17,201 nt of DNA, from the NCBI GenBank assembly GCA_009922885.1, contig RFUP01000009.1:1-17201 (forward strand). The letters run 5' to 3'. Below, in pieces: positions 1 through 7,264 of the stretch. The number at the start of each line of letters is the position of its first letter. Position 1 is the first letter of the stretch. The notes below the pieces were generated by a model. That model was not told the origin of the DNA. It saw only the letters and a program-made list of their open reading frames with translations, and searched no databases. Source of the DNA: Paracoccaceae bacterium. Its GTDB lineage: Bacteria > Pseudomonadota > Alphaproteobacteria > Rhodobacterales > Rhodobacteraceae. The position numbers and the translations under genes were made by a program.

Positions 1-785
1 TGATCCTTGCAGACAAGGCAAATGGCCTTATCCCGATGGCGCTGATCGCCACCGCGGGTTCCGTCGATCTTGGCCGTTTCGATGATCTCCATGCCATGGC
101 CGACCTCGCAAAAAAGCATGGGCTTTGGCTGCATATCGACGGTGCATTCGGCGCATGGACGAGGCTTGCCGAAGAGCCGTGGCGCAGCCTTTCAAATGGA
201 ATAGAACGCGCCGATTCACTCGCCTGCGATTTCCATAAATGGATGTATGTGCCTTATGATTGCGGCCTCATCCTGATCCGCGACGAAACAGAACACCGCG
301 CCGCATTCGCCGCCCGCCCCTCCTATCTCGCCGCGCAAGATCAAGGCTTGGGCGGCGGCGAACCATGGTTCTGCGACTATGGCATCGACCTGTCGCGCGG
401 CAATCGGGCGCTCAAGGTCTGGTCGGCTTTGGCGCATTACGGCTCCGAACGGCTGGGGGCTGCCATCACAGCAAACTGTGCACAAGCCGCGCTTATGGGG
501 GATCTGATTTCGGCCACCCCGGCCATGGCGCTCGCCGCTCCGGTTGTTAGCAACCTCTGCACCTTTAGCGCCGACACTACACTGAGCGCCAAGGATCAGA
601 GCGCGCTCAACACGCGAATCGCCATGGATCTGCAAATGTCAGGAGAGGTGGTTTTCTCGACGACTGTGGTTAACGGCGTCACCGTTCTCCGCGCCGCCAT
701 CACCAACCACCGCACAACGGCCGAGGATATCCGGCTTGCCATACATGCAGTGGAGCGCGCCAGAAACGAAAAACGCACCGCCTGA
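1..785 (+). CDS. PLP-dependent group II amino-acid decarboxylase, C-terminal part
   Basis: The reading frame is open from base 3 to the TGA at 783-785; the start lies before the window, so about 260 C-terminal residues are present. The family (aromatic-L-amino-acid / glutamate / diaminobutyrate decarboxylases) uses pyridoxal phosphate to remove the carboxyl group of an amino acid. Two signatures are visible: the HIDGAFGAW stretch, whose Asp would pair with the pyridine nitrogen of PLP, and ADSLACDFHKWMYVPYDCG, where the Lys of HKW (residue 68 counted from the ATG at base 36) would form the Schiff base. After this come the small domain and a C-terminal region typical of the fold. The substrate cannot be read from this fragment. 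It converges on argG with a 31-base gap. Confidence in the family is high; the exact reaction is unknown. Confidence 0.88.
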   Translation, partial: ILADKANGLIPMALIATAGSVDLGRFDDLHAMADLAKKHGLWLHIDGAFGAWTRLAEEPWRSLSNGIERADSLACDFHKWMYVPYDCGLILIRDETEHRAAFAARPSYLAAQDQGLGGGEPWFCDYGIDLSRGNRALKVWSALAHYGSERLGAAITANCAQAALMGDLISATPAMALAAPVVSNLCTFSADTTLSAKDQSALNTRIAMDLQMSGEVVFSTTVVNGVTVLRAAITNHRTTAEDIRLAIHAVERARNEKRTA

Positions 786-795
786 CGGCGATGCG

Positions 796-810
796 TTAAT
801 TTCCCGTTAA
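796..810. promoter_or_regulatory. Match to the CtrA full-site consensus TTAA-N7-TTAA
   Basis: TTAA at 796-799 and TTAA at 807-810 are separated by exactly seven bases and followed by C at 811, as in the full-length CtrA box of alphaproteobacteria. It lies in the 31-base gap between two convergent genes, not in front of a gene, so a promoter role is not obvious. It could be a chance match, or a site with a chromosomal rather than promoter role. Confidence 0.3.
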
Positions 811-816
811 CCGGAA

Positions 817-2046
817 TTACTTGCCCGAAAGCCGACGGGCACGCGTTGCAAGAAGCTTCAAACGCAGCGCATTGAGCTTAATGAAGCCCTGTGCGTCTTT
901 CTGGTCATAGGCACCGGCATCATCCTCGAAGGTCACATGCGCTTCCGAGTAGAGCGAGTGGTCCGACCAGCGCGCCACAGTGCGTGCCGAGCCCTTGTAA
1001 AGCTTCACACGAACGGTACCCGTCACATGCTCTTGGCTCTTGTCGATCAAGGCCTGCAGCATCTCGCGCTCGGGGCTGAACCAGAAGCCGTTGTAAATCA
1101 ACTCCGCATAGCGCGGCATGATCGAGTCCTTGAGGTGGCCGGCACCCGCATCCAGCGTGATCTGCTCGATGCCGCGATGCGCTTCCAGAAGGATCGTGCC
1201 GCCAGGGGTTTCATAAACGCCGCGCGACTTCATGCCGACAAAGCGGTTTTCCACGAGGTCCAGCACACCAATCCCATGCTTCCCGCCCAATTCGTTGAGC
1301 TTCGTCAGGATCGTCGCCGGGCTCATCGCCTCGCCATTGATCGCCACGGCATCGCCCTTTTCGAAGGTGATCTCCACCATCTCGGGCGTGTCGGGTGCCT
1401 GCTCGACCGGAACCGCACGCTGGAGCACGTATTCAGGGAATTCCTGCGCCGGATCTTCTAGAACACGGCCTTCCGAAGAGGTGTGCAGGAGGTTCGCGTC
1501 CACCGAGAACGGCGCTTCACCGCGCTTGTCCTTCGCGATCGGAATCTGGTTCTTTTCCGCAAATTCCAGCAGCTTGGTGCGCGAGGTCAGATCCCACAAA
1601 CGCCAGGGCGCGATTACCTTGATGTCGGGGTTCAGCGCATAGGCCGAAAGTTCGAACCGCACTTGGTCATTACCTTTGCCAGTCGCGCCATGCGCCACGG
1701 CATCGGCACCCGTCATCGCGGCGATTTCCACGAGTCGCTTGGAAATCAGCGGGCGGGCGATGGACGTACCAAGCAGGTAAAGCCCCTCATAAAGCGCGTT
1801 GGCGCGGAACATCGGAAACACGAAATCGCGCACGAACTCTTCACGCACATCTTCGATGTAGATGTTTTCGGGCTTGATCCCGAGCATCTCGGCTTTTTTA
1901 CGGGCCGGATCCAGCTCTTCGCCCTGACCGAGATCAGCGGTGAAGGTCACAACCTCACAGCCATATTCGGTTTGCAGCCACTTCAGGATGATGGAGGTAT
2001 CGAGGCCGCCGGAATAGGCCAGCACGACTTTCTTTGGCGCAGACAT
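817..2046 (-). CDS. argG: Argininosuccinate synthase
   Basis: The 409-residue product matches the usual length of about 400-410. ArgG joins citrulline and aspartate, using ATP cleaved to AMP and PPi, to make argininosuccinate, the penultimate step of arginine synthesis in the cytoplasm. The N-terminal PP-loop nucleotide-binding motif AYSGGLDTS is at residues 10-18, followed by the TADLGQGEE segment. The central GADAVAHGATGKGNDQVRFE and EAPFSVDANLLHTSSEGR stretches carry conserved substrate contacts. The ATG at 2046 is preceded by AGAGGA (2053-2058, minus strand) at a good distance. The gene is transcribed divergently from ilvA across 160 bases. No break is seen. Confidence 0.97.
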   Translation of the reverse strand: MSAPKKVVLAYSGGLDTSIILKWLQTEYGCEVVTFTADLGQGEELDPARKKAEMLGIKPENIYIEDVREEFVRDFVFPMFRANALYEGLYLLGTSIARPLISKRLVEIAAMTGADAVAHGATGKGNDQVRFELSAYALNPDIKVIAPWRLWDLTSRTKLLEFAEKNQIPIAKDKRGEAPFSVDANLLHTSSEGRVLEDPAQEFPEYVLQRAVPVEQAPDTPEMVEITFEKGDAVAINGEAMSPATILTKLNELGGKHGIGVLDLVENRFVGMKSRGVYETPGGTILLEAHRGIEQITLDAGAGHLKDSIMPRYAELIYNGFWFSPEREMLQALIDKSQEHVTGTVRVKLYKGSARTVARWSDHSLYSEAHVTFEDDAGAYDQKDAQGFIKLNALRLKLLATRARRLSGK

Positions 2047-2078
2047 GGGGTATCCTCTGGATAGGGTCTGGCGGGCGG

Positions 2079-2105
2079 ATTATCGCGTTTTTTCACGAGG
2101 GGCAA
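2079..2105 (-). promoter_or_regulatory. Possible sigma-70-type promoter of argG
   Basis: Read on the minus strand, TTGCCC (2105-2100) is followed after 15 bases by GATAAT (2084-2079), a 5/6 match to TATAAT, about 32 bases before the argG start. The spacer is shorter than the ideal 17, so the -35 assignment is weak. Confidence 0.25.
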
Positions 2106-2139
2106 GTTTGCGGGCCTCCTCCGCAGCGATCCGTCGGAA

Positions 2140-2149
2140 AAGTATACTT
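2140..2149. promoter_or_regulatory. 10-base perfect palindrome in the argG/ilvA divergent region
   Basis: AAGTATACTT is a perfect palindrome between the two divergent amino-acid biosynthesis genes. It contains TATACT on both strands, so it may be a -10 element for ilvA (58 bases before its start), an operator, or both. No good -35 element was found 17 bases upstream on the plus strand. Confidence 0.2.
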
Positions 2150-2206
2150 CGGCATGCTTTCATCCTGCCTCTTGCCAGCGCGAAAAGCTTCGTTCACTCA
2201 AGCTTC

Positions 2207-3445
2207 ATGACAGATTTTCAAAGAAACGCCCGTGCTGCCGAGCGCGCGATGCGCGAGGTTTTCCCCGAAACGCCGCTCCAGCGGAATGCCCACCTTTCCG
2301 AACGCTTTGAAGCCGATATCTGGCTCAAGCGCGAAGATCTCTCGCCCGTCCGCAGCTACAAGCTCCGCGGCGCGTTCAATGCCATGCGGAAGGTCCTCGC
2401 GGCAGATCCCGGAAAACGGCTCTTCGTGTGTGCGTCCGCGGGCAACCATGCGCAGGGCGTCGCCTATATGTGCCGCCATTTCGGGGTGAAGGGCGTGATC
2501 TTCATGCCGGTCACCACACCGCAACAGAAGATCCAGAAAACCAATGTGTTCGGCGGTGACGCCGTCGAAATCCGTCTGACGGGCGACTATTTCGACGACA
2601 CTTTGCGCGCATCGCAGGCATTCTGCACCTCTGAGGGCGCGCATTTTCTCTCACCTTTCGATGATGAGGATGTCATCGAGGGTCAGGCCTCGGTTGCTGT
2701 TGAGATCGTCGACCAACTCGGGCAAGCACCCGACCACATCCTTCTCCCCGTCGGTGGTGGCGGCCTTTCTTCCGGCATTCGCAGCTATCTCGGACTAGAT
2801 ACCATTTATACGTTTGTTGAACCCTTGGGCGGCGCCAGCTTGAAAGCCGCACTCGAAGCTGGCTATCCGGTGAAGCTCAACAAGGTCAACACATTCGTCG
2901 ATGGTGCTGCAGTTGCCCAAATCGGTGAGAAAACCTTCGCCCGCCTCGCCTCCGCCAAACCCTCTGACGTCGTTCTCGCCCCAGAAGATCGCATCTGCAT
3001 CACTATGCTCGAAATGTTGAACGTCGAAGGCATCGTCCTAGAACCCGCAGGCGCGCTTTCGATCAACGCCCTGCAGGATGTTGCAGAAGGGATCAAAGGC
3101 AAAACCGTTGTCTGCGTCACGTCTGGCGGCAACTTCGATTTCGAGCGGCTTCCAGAAGTGAAAGAACGCGCCCAGCGGTTCGCCGGATTGAAGAAGTATT
3201 TCATCCTCCGCATGCCGCAACGCCCCGGCGCGCTGAAGGAATTTCTCAACATCCTCGGCCCCGACGATGACATTGCCCGCTTCGAATACCTCAAGAAATC
3301 AGCGCGTAACTTCGGCTCAGTCCTGATCGGTATCGAAACCAAGGATCCGGCAACGTTTTCTCGCCTCTTCGCCGCGATGGACGGTCTCGGTTTGGTCTAT
3401 CGCGACATCACCAATGACGAGACACTTTCCGAATTCCTCGTCTGA
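2207..3445 (+). CDS. ilvA: Threonine dehydratase (threonine ammonia-lyase), single C-terminal ACT-like region
   Basis: IlvA deaminates threonine to 2-oxobutanoate, the first step to isoleucine, using PLP. The frame is open further upstream, but similarity begins at the ATG at 2207 (MTDFQRNARAAERAM), giving 412 residues, the length of the short IlvA type. Lys52 in SYKLRGAFNAM is the PLP lysine; SAGNHAQGVAY and the glycine loop VGGGGLSSG hold the phosphate. From about residue 326 the segment KKYFILRMPQRPGALKEFLN starts an ACT-like regulatory region, which in this family senses isoleucine. No clear Shine-Dalgarno sequence precedes the start; an AAGCTTC repeat sits there instead. The stop codon abuts the Hpt stop, with no base between. 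Confidence 0.95.
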   Translation: MTDFQRNARAAERAMREVFPETPLQRNAHLSERFEADIWLKREDLSPVRSYKLRGAFNAMRKVLAADPGKRLFVCASAGNHAQGVAYMCRHFGVKGVIFMPVTTPQQKIQKTNVFGGDAVEIRLTGDYFDDTLRASQAFCTSEGAHFLSPFDDEDVIEGQASVAVEIVDQLGQAPDHILLPVGGGGLSSGIRSYLGLDTIYTFVEPLGGASLKAALEAGYPVKLNKVNTFVDGAAVAQIGEKTFARLASAKPSDVVLAPEDRICITMLEMLNVEGIVLEPAGALSINALQDVAEGIKGKTVVCVTSGGNFDFERLPEVKERAQRFAGLKKYFILRMPQRPGALKEFLNILGPDDDIARFEYLKKSARNFGSVLIGIETKDPATFSRLFAAMDGLGLVYRDITNDETLSEFLV

Positions 3446-3458
3446 TCAAGCAACGAGG
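3436..3458. terminator. Possible weak hairpin at the ilvA/Hpt convergent ends
   Basis: CCTCGT (3436-3441) pairs with ACGAGG (3453-3458) around an 11-base loop containing both stop codons, which together form TGATCA. There is no T-run on either side, so a role as an intrinsic terminator is uncertain. Confidence 0.25.
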
Positions 3459-3766
3459 CGCGCCACGCGGTGCGCTTCGAATTCCATCAGCGTGTTGCGA
3501 TAGCTGGCCCGCACCGCGGCGATATCCACTTGCCCGCTGCCTGTGCTCGCAGCCAACTCGCCCGCGGCGCACAACCCGGCAAACTCCGAAAAGCCAAGAT
3601 TGAGCGCGGCTCCTTTCAGAAAATGCATCGCATCCTTTAAGCCCGGCCCCTCCTCCAAATCATCCAAAACCCCGCCGACTTCCGTCAGAAATAGCTCCAT
3701 GACCTCGTCGAAGCTCTCTGCACCAATCTCTTCGCAAAGCCCGGATATTCTCTCCCAATCAATCAT
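3446..3766 (-). CDS. Hpt (histidine phosphotransfer) domain protein
   Basis: The 106-residue acidic helical protein has the Hpt signature around AMHFLKGAALNLGFSEFAGLC; His48 is the expected phosphorylated residue, followed by the usual Lys51 and Gly52. Hpt proteins carry phosphoryl groups between receiver domains in multistep phosphorelays in the cytoplasm. No kinase, receiver or membrane segment is present, so it is a stand-alone shuttle. It is divergent from a receiver-phosphatase gene 151 bases away (3918 start), which is the natural candidate partner. It ends exactly against the ilvA stop codon. Confidence 0.82.
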   Translation of the reverse strand: MIDWERISGLCEEIGAESFDEVMELFLTEVGGVLDDLEEGPGLKDAMHFLKGAALNLGFSEFAGLCAAGELAASTGSGQVDIAAVRASYRNTLMEFEAHRVARLVA

Positions 3767-3908
3767 CGCCTGCTCCCGAATCTGAAGCGCAGAATAGGTG
3801 CCGAGGGTGAACGAAGTCTTTGCGGGTCGCTTAAGTTGCCTCCGATTTTATCTTTTATATCTCGTTAAAGAATTGGCCCTAGCCTCGGTTGATCTTCACT
3901 TTTCGTCC

Positions 3909-3912
3909 GGAG
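3909..3912 (+). promoter_or_regulatory. Ribosome-binding site fixing a GTG start
   Basis: GGAG lies five bases before the GTG at 3918. This favours that start over the in-frame codon at 3798, which would add a 40-residue stretch unlike the family, and over the ATG at 3969. Confidence 0.6.
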
Positions 3913-3917
3913 TGCCC

Positions 3918-5195
3918 GTGAGTACCGCGCCGTCGCCAATCCATACCGAAAACTCGGAAGCTTCCCGCATGAGAGTGCTGGTGGTGGACGATAGTGCGAT
4001 GCAGCGGCGCATTCTTTCGCTCTCTCTCCAGCGGTGGGGCTACGATGTGCTTGAAGCTGAAAATGGCTTGGCCGCTCTCGCCGTTTGCCATTCAGATCCA
4101 CCTGACATCGTGCTTTCTGACTGGATGATGCCAGAGATGAACGGCATCGAGTTTTGCAAAAAGTTTCGCGCCCTTCCGCGCGAAAGTTACGGCTATTTCA
4201 TCCTGCTTACTTCCAACACCGATAAAGACGCTGTTGCGAACGGGCTCGATTGCGGTGCCGATGATTTTCTTCCCAAGCCTGTAAACACCCTTGAGCTGAA
4301 AGCGCGCATCGCGGCAGGTGCGCGCATTCTTGCGATGGAGCGCGAGCTTGTTGAGAAAAACCGCCTGCTGGAAAGCTCTCTCCAGAAGATCCAAGCGCTA
4401 TATTCAGAAATCGATCGCGATCTCCTCGAAGCGCGGAAACTCCAGCAGTCTCTGGTGCGAGACCGCACCAAGAATTTCGGAACGGCACAGGTGTCGCTTC
4501 TCTTGGAACCGTCGGGGCATGTAGGTGGCGATCTCGTCGGCTTCATTCCTGAGGTAGACGGGAAAGTCTGCGTTTTCGCGATTGATGTCTCAGGGCATGG
4601 AATCAGTTCCGCCTTGATGACGGCGCGTCTGGCAGGTTTCCTGTCTGGCACATCCGCTGACCAGAATATCGCCCTCCACCGTACTAAGAAGGGCGTTTCA
4701 TTCGTCCAGCCGCATGAAATCGCGGCGCGCCTGAACCACCTCGCCTTTTCCGAAATCCAGTCCGATCACTACTTCACGATGCTGATTGCCGTACTCGAAC
4801 TTGCAACGGGCGTGATCTCGATATGCCAAGCAGGGCACCCGTCGCCATACCTTCTGAAAGCGTCTGGTGAAAGCATTCCCCTCGGAGATGGAGGCTTTCC
4901 GATCGGTCTCTTTCCCGAGGCAGAATTTACCTCGGTAACCTCCAAACTCGCCCCGAATGACCGTTTGCTGATCGCCTCGGACGGGGTCACAGAATGCCCA
5001 AACGAGGATTCGATCCTTCTCGAAGAGAACGGGCTGGAACAGCTTATGGCCAGCGTCTCGAAAGCCGCGAATGACAATTTCTTGCCAGGCATGGTCAGTG
5101 CCCTCAAGGCTTATCGCGGTAGCGGCAGCTTTCCTGACGATATTTCAGCCGTGCTTCTCGATTACCACGGCCCGCCACGCGCGATGAATTCCTGA
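3918..5195 (+). CDS. Response regulator with SpoIIE/RsbU-type PP2C phosphatase output
   Basis: With the GTG start the protein has 425 residues. Residues 18-135 form a receiver: VLVVDDSA acidic pocket, phosphoacceptor Asp68 in LSDWMMPEMNG, Thr98 and Lys120 in LPKP. A charged helix, probably coiled coil, spans about 138-185. Residues 190-420 form a PP2C-type Ser/Thr phosphatase with metal-binding Asp205 (GGDL), Asp223 (DVSGHG), Asp355 (ASDGVTEC) and Asp408 (PDDIS). Such proteins dephosphorylate anti-sigma-factor antagonists in partner-switching systems, here presumably under phosphorelay control. No anti-sigma kinase or STAS antagonist lies nearby. The divergent Hpt gene is the likely phosphodonor. 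The 3' end overlaps the convergent Nudix gene by 34 bases. Confidence 0.9.
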   Translation: MSTAPSPIHTENSEASRMRVLVVDDSAMQRRILSLSLQRWGYDVLEAENGLAALAVCHSDPPDIVLSDWMMPEMNGIEFCKKFRALPRESYGYFILLTSNTDKDAVANGLDCGADDFLPKPVNTLELKARIAAGARILAMERELVEKNRLLESSLQKIQALYSEIDRDLLEARKLQQSLVRDRTKNFGTAQVSLLLEPSGHVGGDLVGFIPEVDGKVCVFAIDVSGHGISSALMTARLAGFLSGTSADQNIALHRTKKGVSFVQPHEIAARLNHLAFSEIQSDHYFTMLIAVLELATGVISICQAGHPSPYLLKASGESIPLGDGGFPIGLFPEAEFTSVTSKLAPNDRLLIASDGVTECPNEDSILLEENGLEQLMASVSKAANDNFLPGMVSALKAYRGSGSFPDDISAVLLDYHGPPRAMNS

Positions 5196-5614
5196 AGGAA
5201 TCGGGCATCCCCATCATTGCCAAGGAGTTCCACAGCCTCAGATGCCGCCATCCAAACCGCTGAATGCCCCGCTTCCAAGGGCGCGGTGATCGGCCTGACA
5301 GGTCGGGCGCAATACACGGTGCACAGCTTCTCGGCCCAGAGGTTATATTCCGGCATATAGGTGAACCTGCGAAACATCCCCAACCGCCTCGGCGCGGATA
5401 TGCTCCAACCGGTTTCCTCCCGCACCTCACGATGCAGCGCCGCCAACGGTTGCTCACCCGGATCGACGCCACCACCTGGCAACTGGAACTCAGGCCAAGG
5501 TTCCGTCTGATGTGTCAAGAGAACGTCCGAACCCAGAGCCAGAATAGCGTAAACACCTGGGCGCGGTTTGTAATATCGCCCCCTCTGCGGATTCATGCCG
5601 ACCCTAATGTTCAT
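5162..5614 (-). CDS. Small Nudix hydrolase
   Basis: The 150-residue protein carries a complete Nudix box at residues 48-70: Gly48, five residues, Glu54, seven residues, then REVREETGW, which binds Mg2+ and cleaves nucleoside-diphosphate-linked compounds. The ATG at 5614 is chosen over the GTG at 5620 because AGAGG lies about five bases before the ATG and would be too close to the GTG. The substrate cannot be told from sequence; the family ranges from oxidised nucleotides to NADH and sugar nucleotides. Its last 34 bases lie under the 3' end of the phosphatase gene on the other strand. It diverges from hslO across 77 bases. Confidence 0.88.
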   Translation of the reverse strand: MNIRVGMNPQRGRYYKPRPGVYAILALGSDVLLTHQTEPWPEFQLPGGGVDPGEQPLAALHREVREETGWSISAPRRLGMFRRFTYMPEYNLWAEKLCTVYCARPVRPITAPLEAGHSAVWMAASEAVELLGNDGDARFLQEFIARGGPW

Positions 5615-5623
5615 TTTCACCTC

Positions 5624-5652
5624 TTGGACCGAAGACTTGCGCCGCCTATATG
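5624..5652 (+). promoter_or_regulatory. Possible promoter of the hslO operon, heat-shock-like
   Basis: CTTGGAC (TTGGAC at 5624-5629) and CTATATG (TATATG at 5647-5652) are separated by 17 bases, 40 bases before the hslO start. The CTTG and CTATAT elements resemble alphaproteobacterial RpoH promoters as I recall them. The fit to the housekeeping consensus is partial (TTG; TATA). The assignment is inference from motif and gene content. Confidence 0.35.
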
Positions 5653-5691
5653 GCCTCGGTATGCCAAGTTAAGGCAGCTCGAGGAACCCCC

Positions 5692-6675
5692 ATGACATCT
5701 GCAAACAAAATCGCTTGGGACGATACGGTCCTGCCATTCCAGCTTGATGCCGCCGATACGCGCGGTCGCGTCGCTCGACTGGATGGCGTTCTGGAGGGCA
5801 TCCTCAAGCAACACGATTACCCGCCGCAAGTCGAGGCACTCGTGGCCGAAATGGCGCTGCTAACGGCTTTGATCGGCCAAACGATCAAGCTGCGTTGGAA
5901 GCTTTCGTTGCAAGTGCAGTCGGATGGCCCCGTCCGGATGATTGCAACCGACTATTACGCCCCCGCCGAGGCAGGCCAGCCCGCGCGCATCCGCGCCTAT
6001 GCCAGCTACGACGCCGATCGCCTCGCGCCGGGCCGCCCCTTCGATCAAATCGGCAAAGGCTACTTTGCCGTGCTCATCGACCAAGGCCCGAATACGGCAC
6101 CTTACCAAGGCATCACCGCACTGGCGGACGGATCAATCTCGGCTTCCGCGGAGAATTACTTCGCCCAGTCCGAACAGCTTCCAACCCGCTTTGCCCTGAC
6201 CTTCGGCCAATCCACCGAACCCGGGCAAGCGAGCCATTGGCGCGCGGGCGGGATCATGCTCCAGCTCATGCCCAAGGCCAGCCCCTTGATGGAACGCACC
6301 GAAGAAGAGCGCGAAGAATACGTCCCGCAAATCCATCTCAGTGAGACCGCCGAAGAAAACTGGACCCGCGCCAACGCGCTGCTAGACACCGTCGAGGAAC
6401 TCGAGCTGATCGGCCCCTCCGTCGCGCCAACCGATCTTCTCTACCGCCTCTTCAACGAGGAAGTGCCCCGTGTTTTCGGCATGCAATCCGTCCAGTTCGG
6501 CTGCACCTGCTCCGAGGATCGCGTCCGCCAGTCGCTCTCGATTTATTCGAAGCGCGACATCGAGAAGATGACCACCGATGAAGGTACCGTCACCGCCGAC
6601 TGCCAATTCTGCAGCGCGCATTACGTGCTGGATCCGGCCACTCTCGGCTTCGACAGGGAGGCCTCTGGTGAGTGA
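5692..6675 (+). CDS. hslO: Redox-regulated holdase chaperone Hsp33
   Basis: Hsp33 is a cytoplasmic chaperone that is inactive while its four cysteines hold zinc and becomes active on oxidation and unfolding. The protein is 327 residues from the ATG at 5692, which has GAGGAA (5681-5686) five bases upstream. The four cysteines are Cys271 and Cys273 (FGCTC) and Cys304 and Cys307 (DCQFC), the C-x-C...C-x2-C zinc motif of the family. The N-terminal substrate-binding domain and the acidic linker (ERTEEEREEY) are both present. It overlaps the following Nudix gene by 8 bases, so the two are translationally linked. It heads a five-gene operon. Confidence 0.95.
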   Translation: MTSANKIAWDDTVLPFQLDAADTRGRVARLDGVLEGILKQHDYPPQVEALVAEMALLTALIGQTIKLRWKLSLQVQSDGPVRMIATDYYAPAEAGQPARIRAYASYDADRLAPGRPFDQIGKGYFAVLIDQGPNTAPYQGITALADGSISASAENYFAQSEQLPTRFALTFGQSTEPGQASHWRAGGIMLQLMPKASPLMERTEEEREEYVPQIHLSETAEENWTRANALLDTVEELELIGPSVAPTDLLYRLFNEEVPRVFGMQSVQFGCTCSEDRVRQSLSIYSKRDIEKMTTDEGTVTADCQFCSAHYVLDPATLGFDREASGE

Positions 6676-7264
6676 CCCATTCGCGCTGTTGCAATCAATC
6701 CTGAACGCAACAGCGCGCCCCTCGTCTGATTACGATCTGAACCCCGGCACAGTTCTCCCCGAGAACCGCGTCCTCAGGCCAGCCGCAGTCCTTGTCGCGG
6801 TCATTCTCAGGCAGGGTATTCCTCACGTCATTCTCACCAAGCGGTCCTCGCGCCTCAAACATCACCCCGGCCAGATCGCCTTTCCCGGCGGTAAAGTGGA
6901 CCCTGATGATGCCAGCCCCGAAGCCGCAGCATTGCGCGAGGCGCAAGAAGAGGTTGGCCTTATTCCTCAACACGTTGAAATCCTTGGCACACTGCCTGCC
7001 CATGAAACTGTCACTGGGTTTCTGGTCTCACCCGTCCTCGCGCGCGTGACTGGTGATTTTCACCCCGTAGCGGAAGCCAGCGAAGTGGAAGAGGTCTTCG
7101 AAGTCCCTCTCACGCACCTTATGGATTCCCACAATTTTTCCATCCAGTCCCGCCGTTGGCGAGGGCAAACACGCCGCTATTTCACTGTCCCTTGGGGGCC
7201 CTATTACATCTGGGGAGCCACTGCCCGCATTCTTCGCGGCATGGCGGATCGGGCCAAGCCATGA
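6668..7264 (+). CDS. CoA-type Nudix hydrolase (coenzyme A pyrophosphatase family, NudL-like)
   Basis: The GTG at 6668 has GGGAGG (6656-6661) upstream and gives 198 residues. The UPF0035 signature of the CoA pyrophosphatase group, LTKRS..L..H.GQIAFPGG, spans about residues 57-75 and runs into the Nudix box at about 74-97 (REAQEEVG). The group cleaves CoA or oxidised CoA to 3',5'-ADP and 4'-phosphopantetheine. The gene overlaps hslO by 8 bases and its stop overlaps the cca start (ATGA), so it sits in the middle of an operon. It is the second Nudix hydrolase beside hslO. Family confidence is high; the substrate is inferred from the family. Confidence 0.9.
   Translation: MSDPFALLQSILNATARPSSDYDLNPGTVLPENRVLRPAAVLVAVILRQGIPHVILTKRSSRLKHHPGQIAFPGGKVDPDDASPEAAALREAQEEVGLIPQHVEILGTLPAHETVTGFLVSPVLARVTGDFHPVAEASEVEEVFEVPLTHLMDSHNFSIQSRRWRGQTRRYFTVPWGPYYIWGATARILRGMADRAKP

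Noticed and set aside
822..841. TGCCCG/CGGGCA hairpin at the end of argG as a terminator
   Set aside because: It lies inside the last codons of argG and is not followed by a T-tract.
1483..2064. Long open frame on the plus strand opposite argG (193 codons)
   Set aside because: It is the antisense shadow of a certain gene and has no recognisable domain.
2045..2206. N-terminal extension of ilvA from the ATG at 2045
   Set aside because: It overlaps the argG start on the other strand by two bases, has no family similarity, and normal IlvA sequence begins at 2207.
3798..3917. 40-residue N-terminal extension of the receiver-phosphatase
   Set aside because: No ribosome-binding site and no domain content; the GTG at 3918 has GGAG at the right distance.
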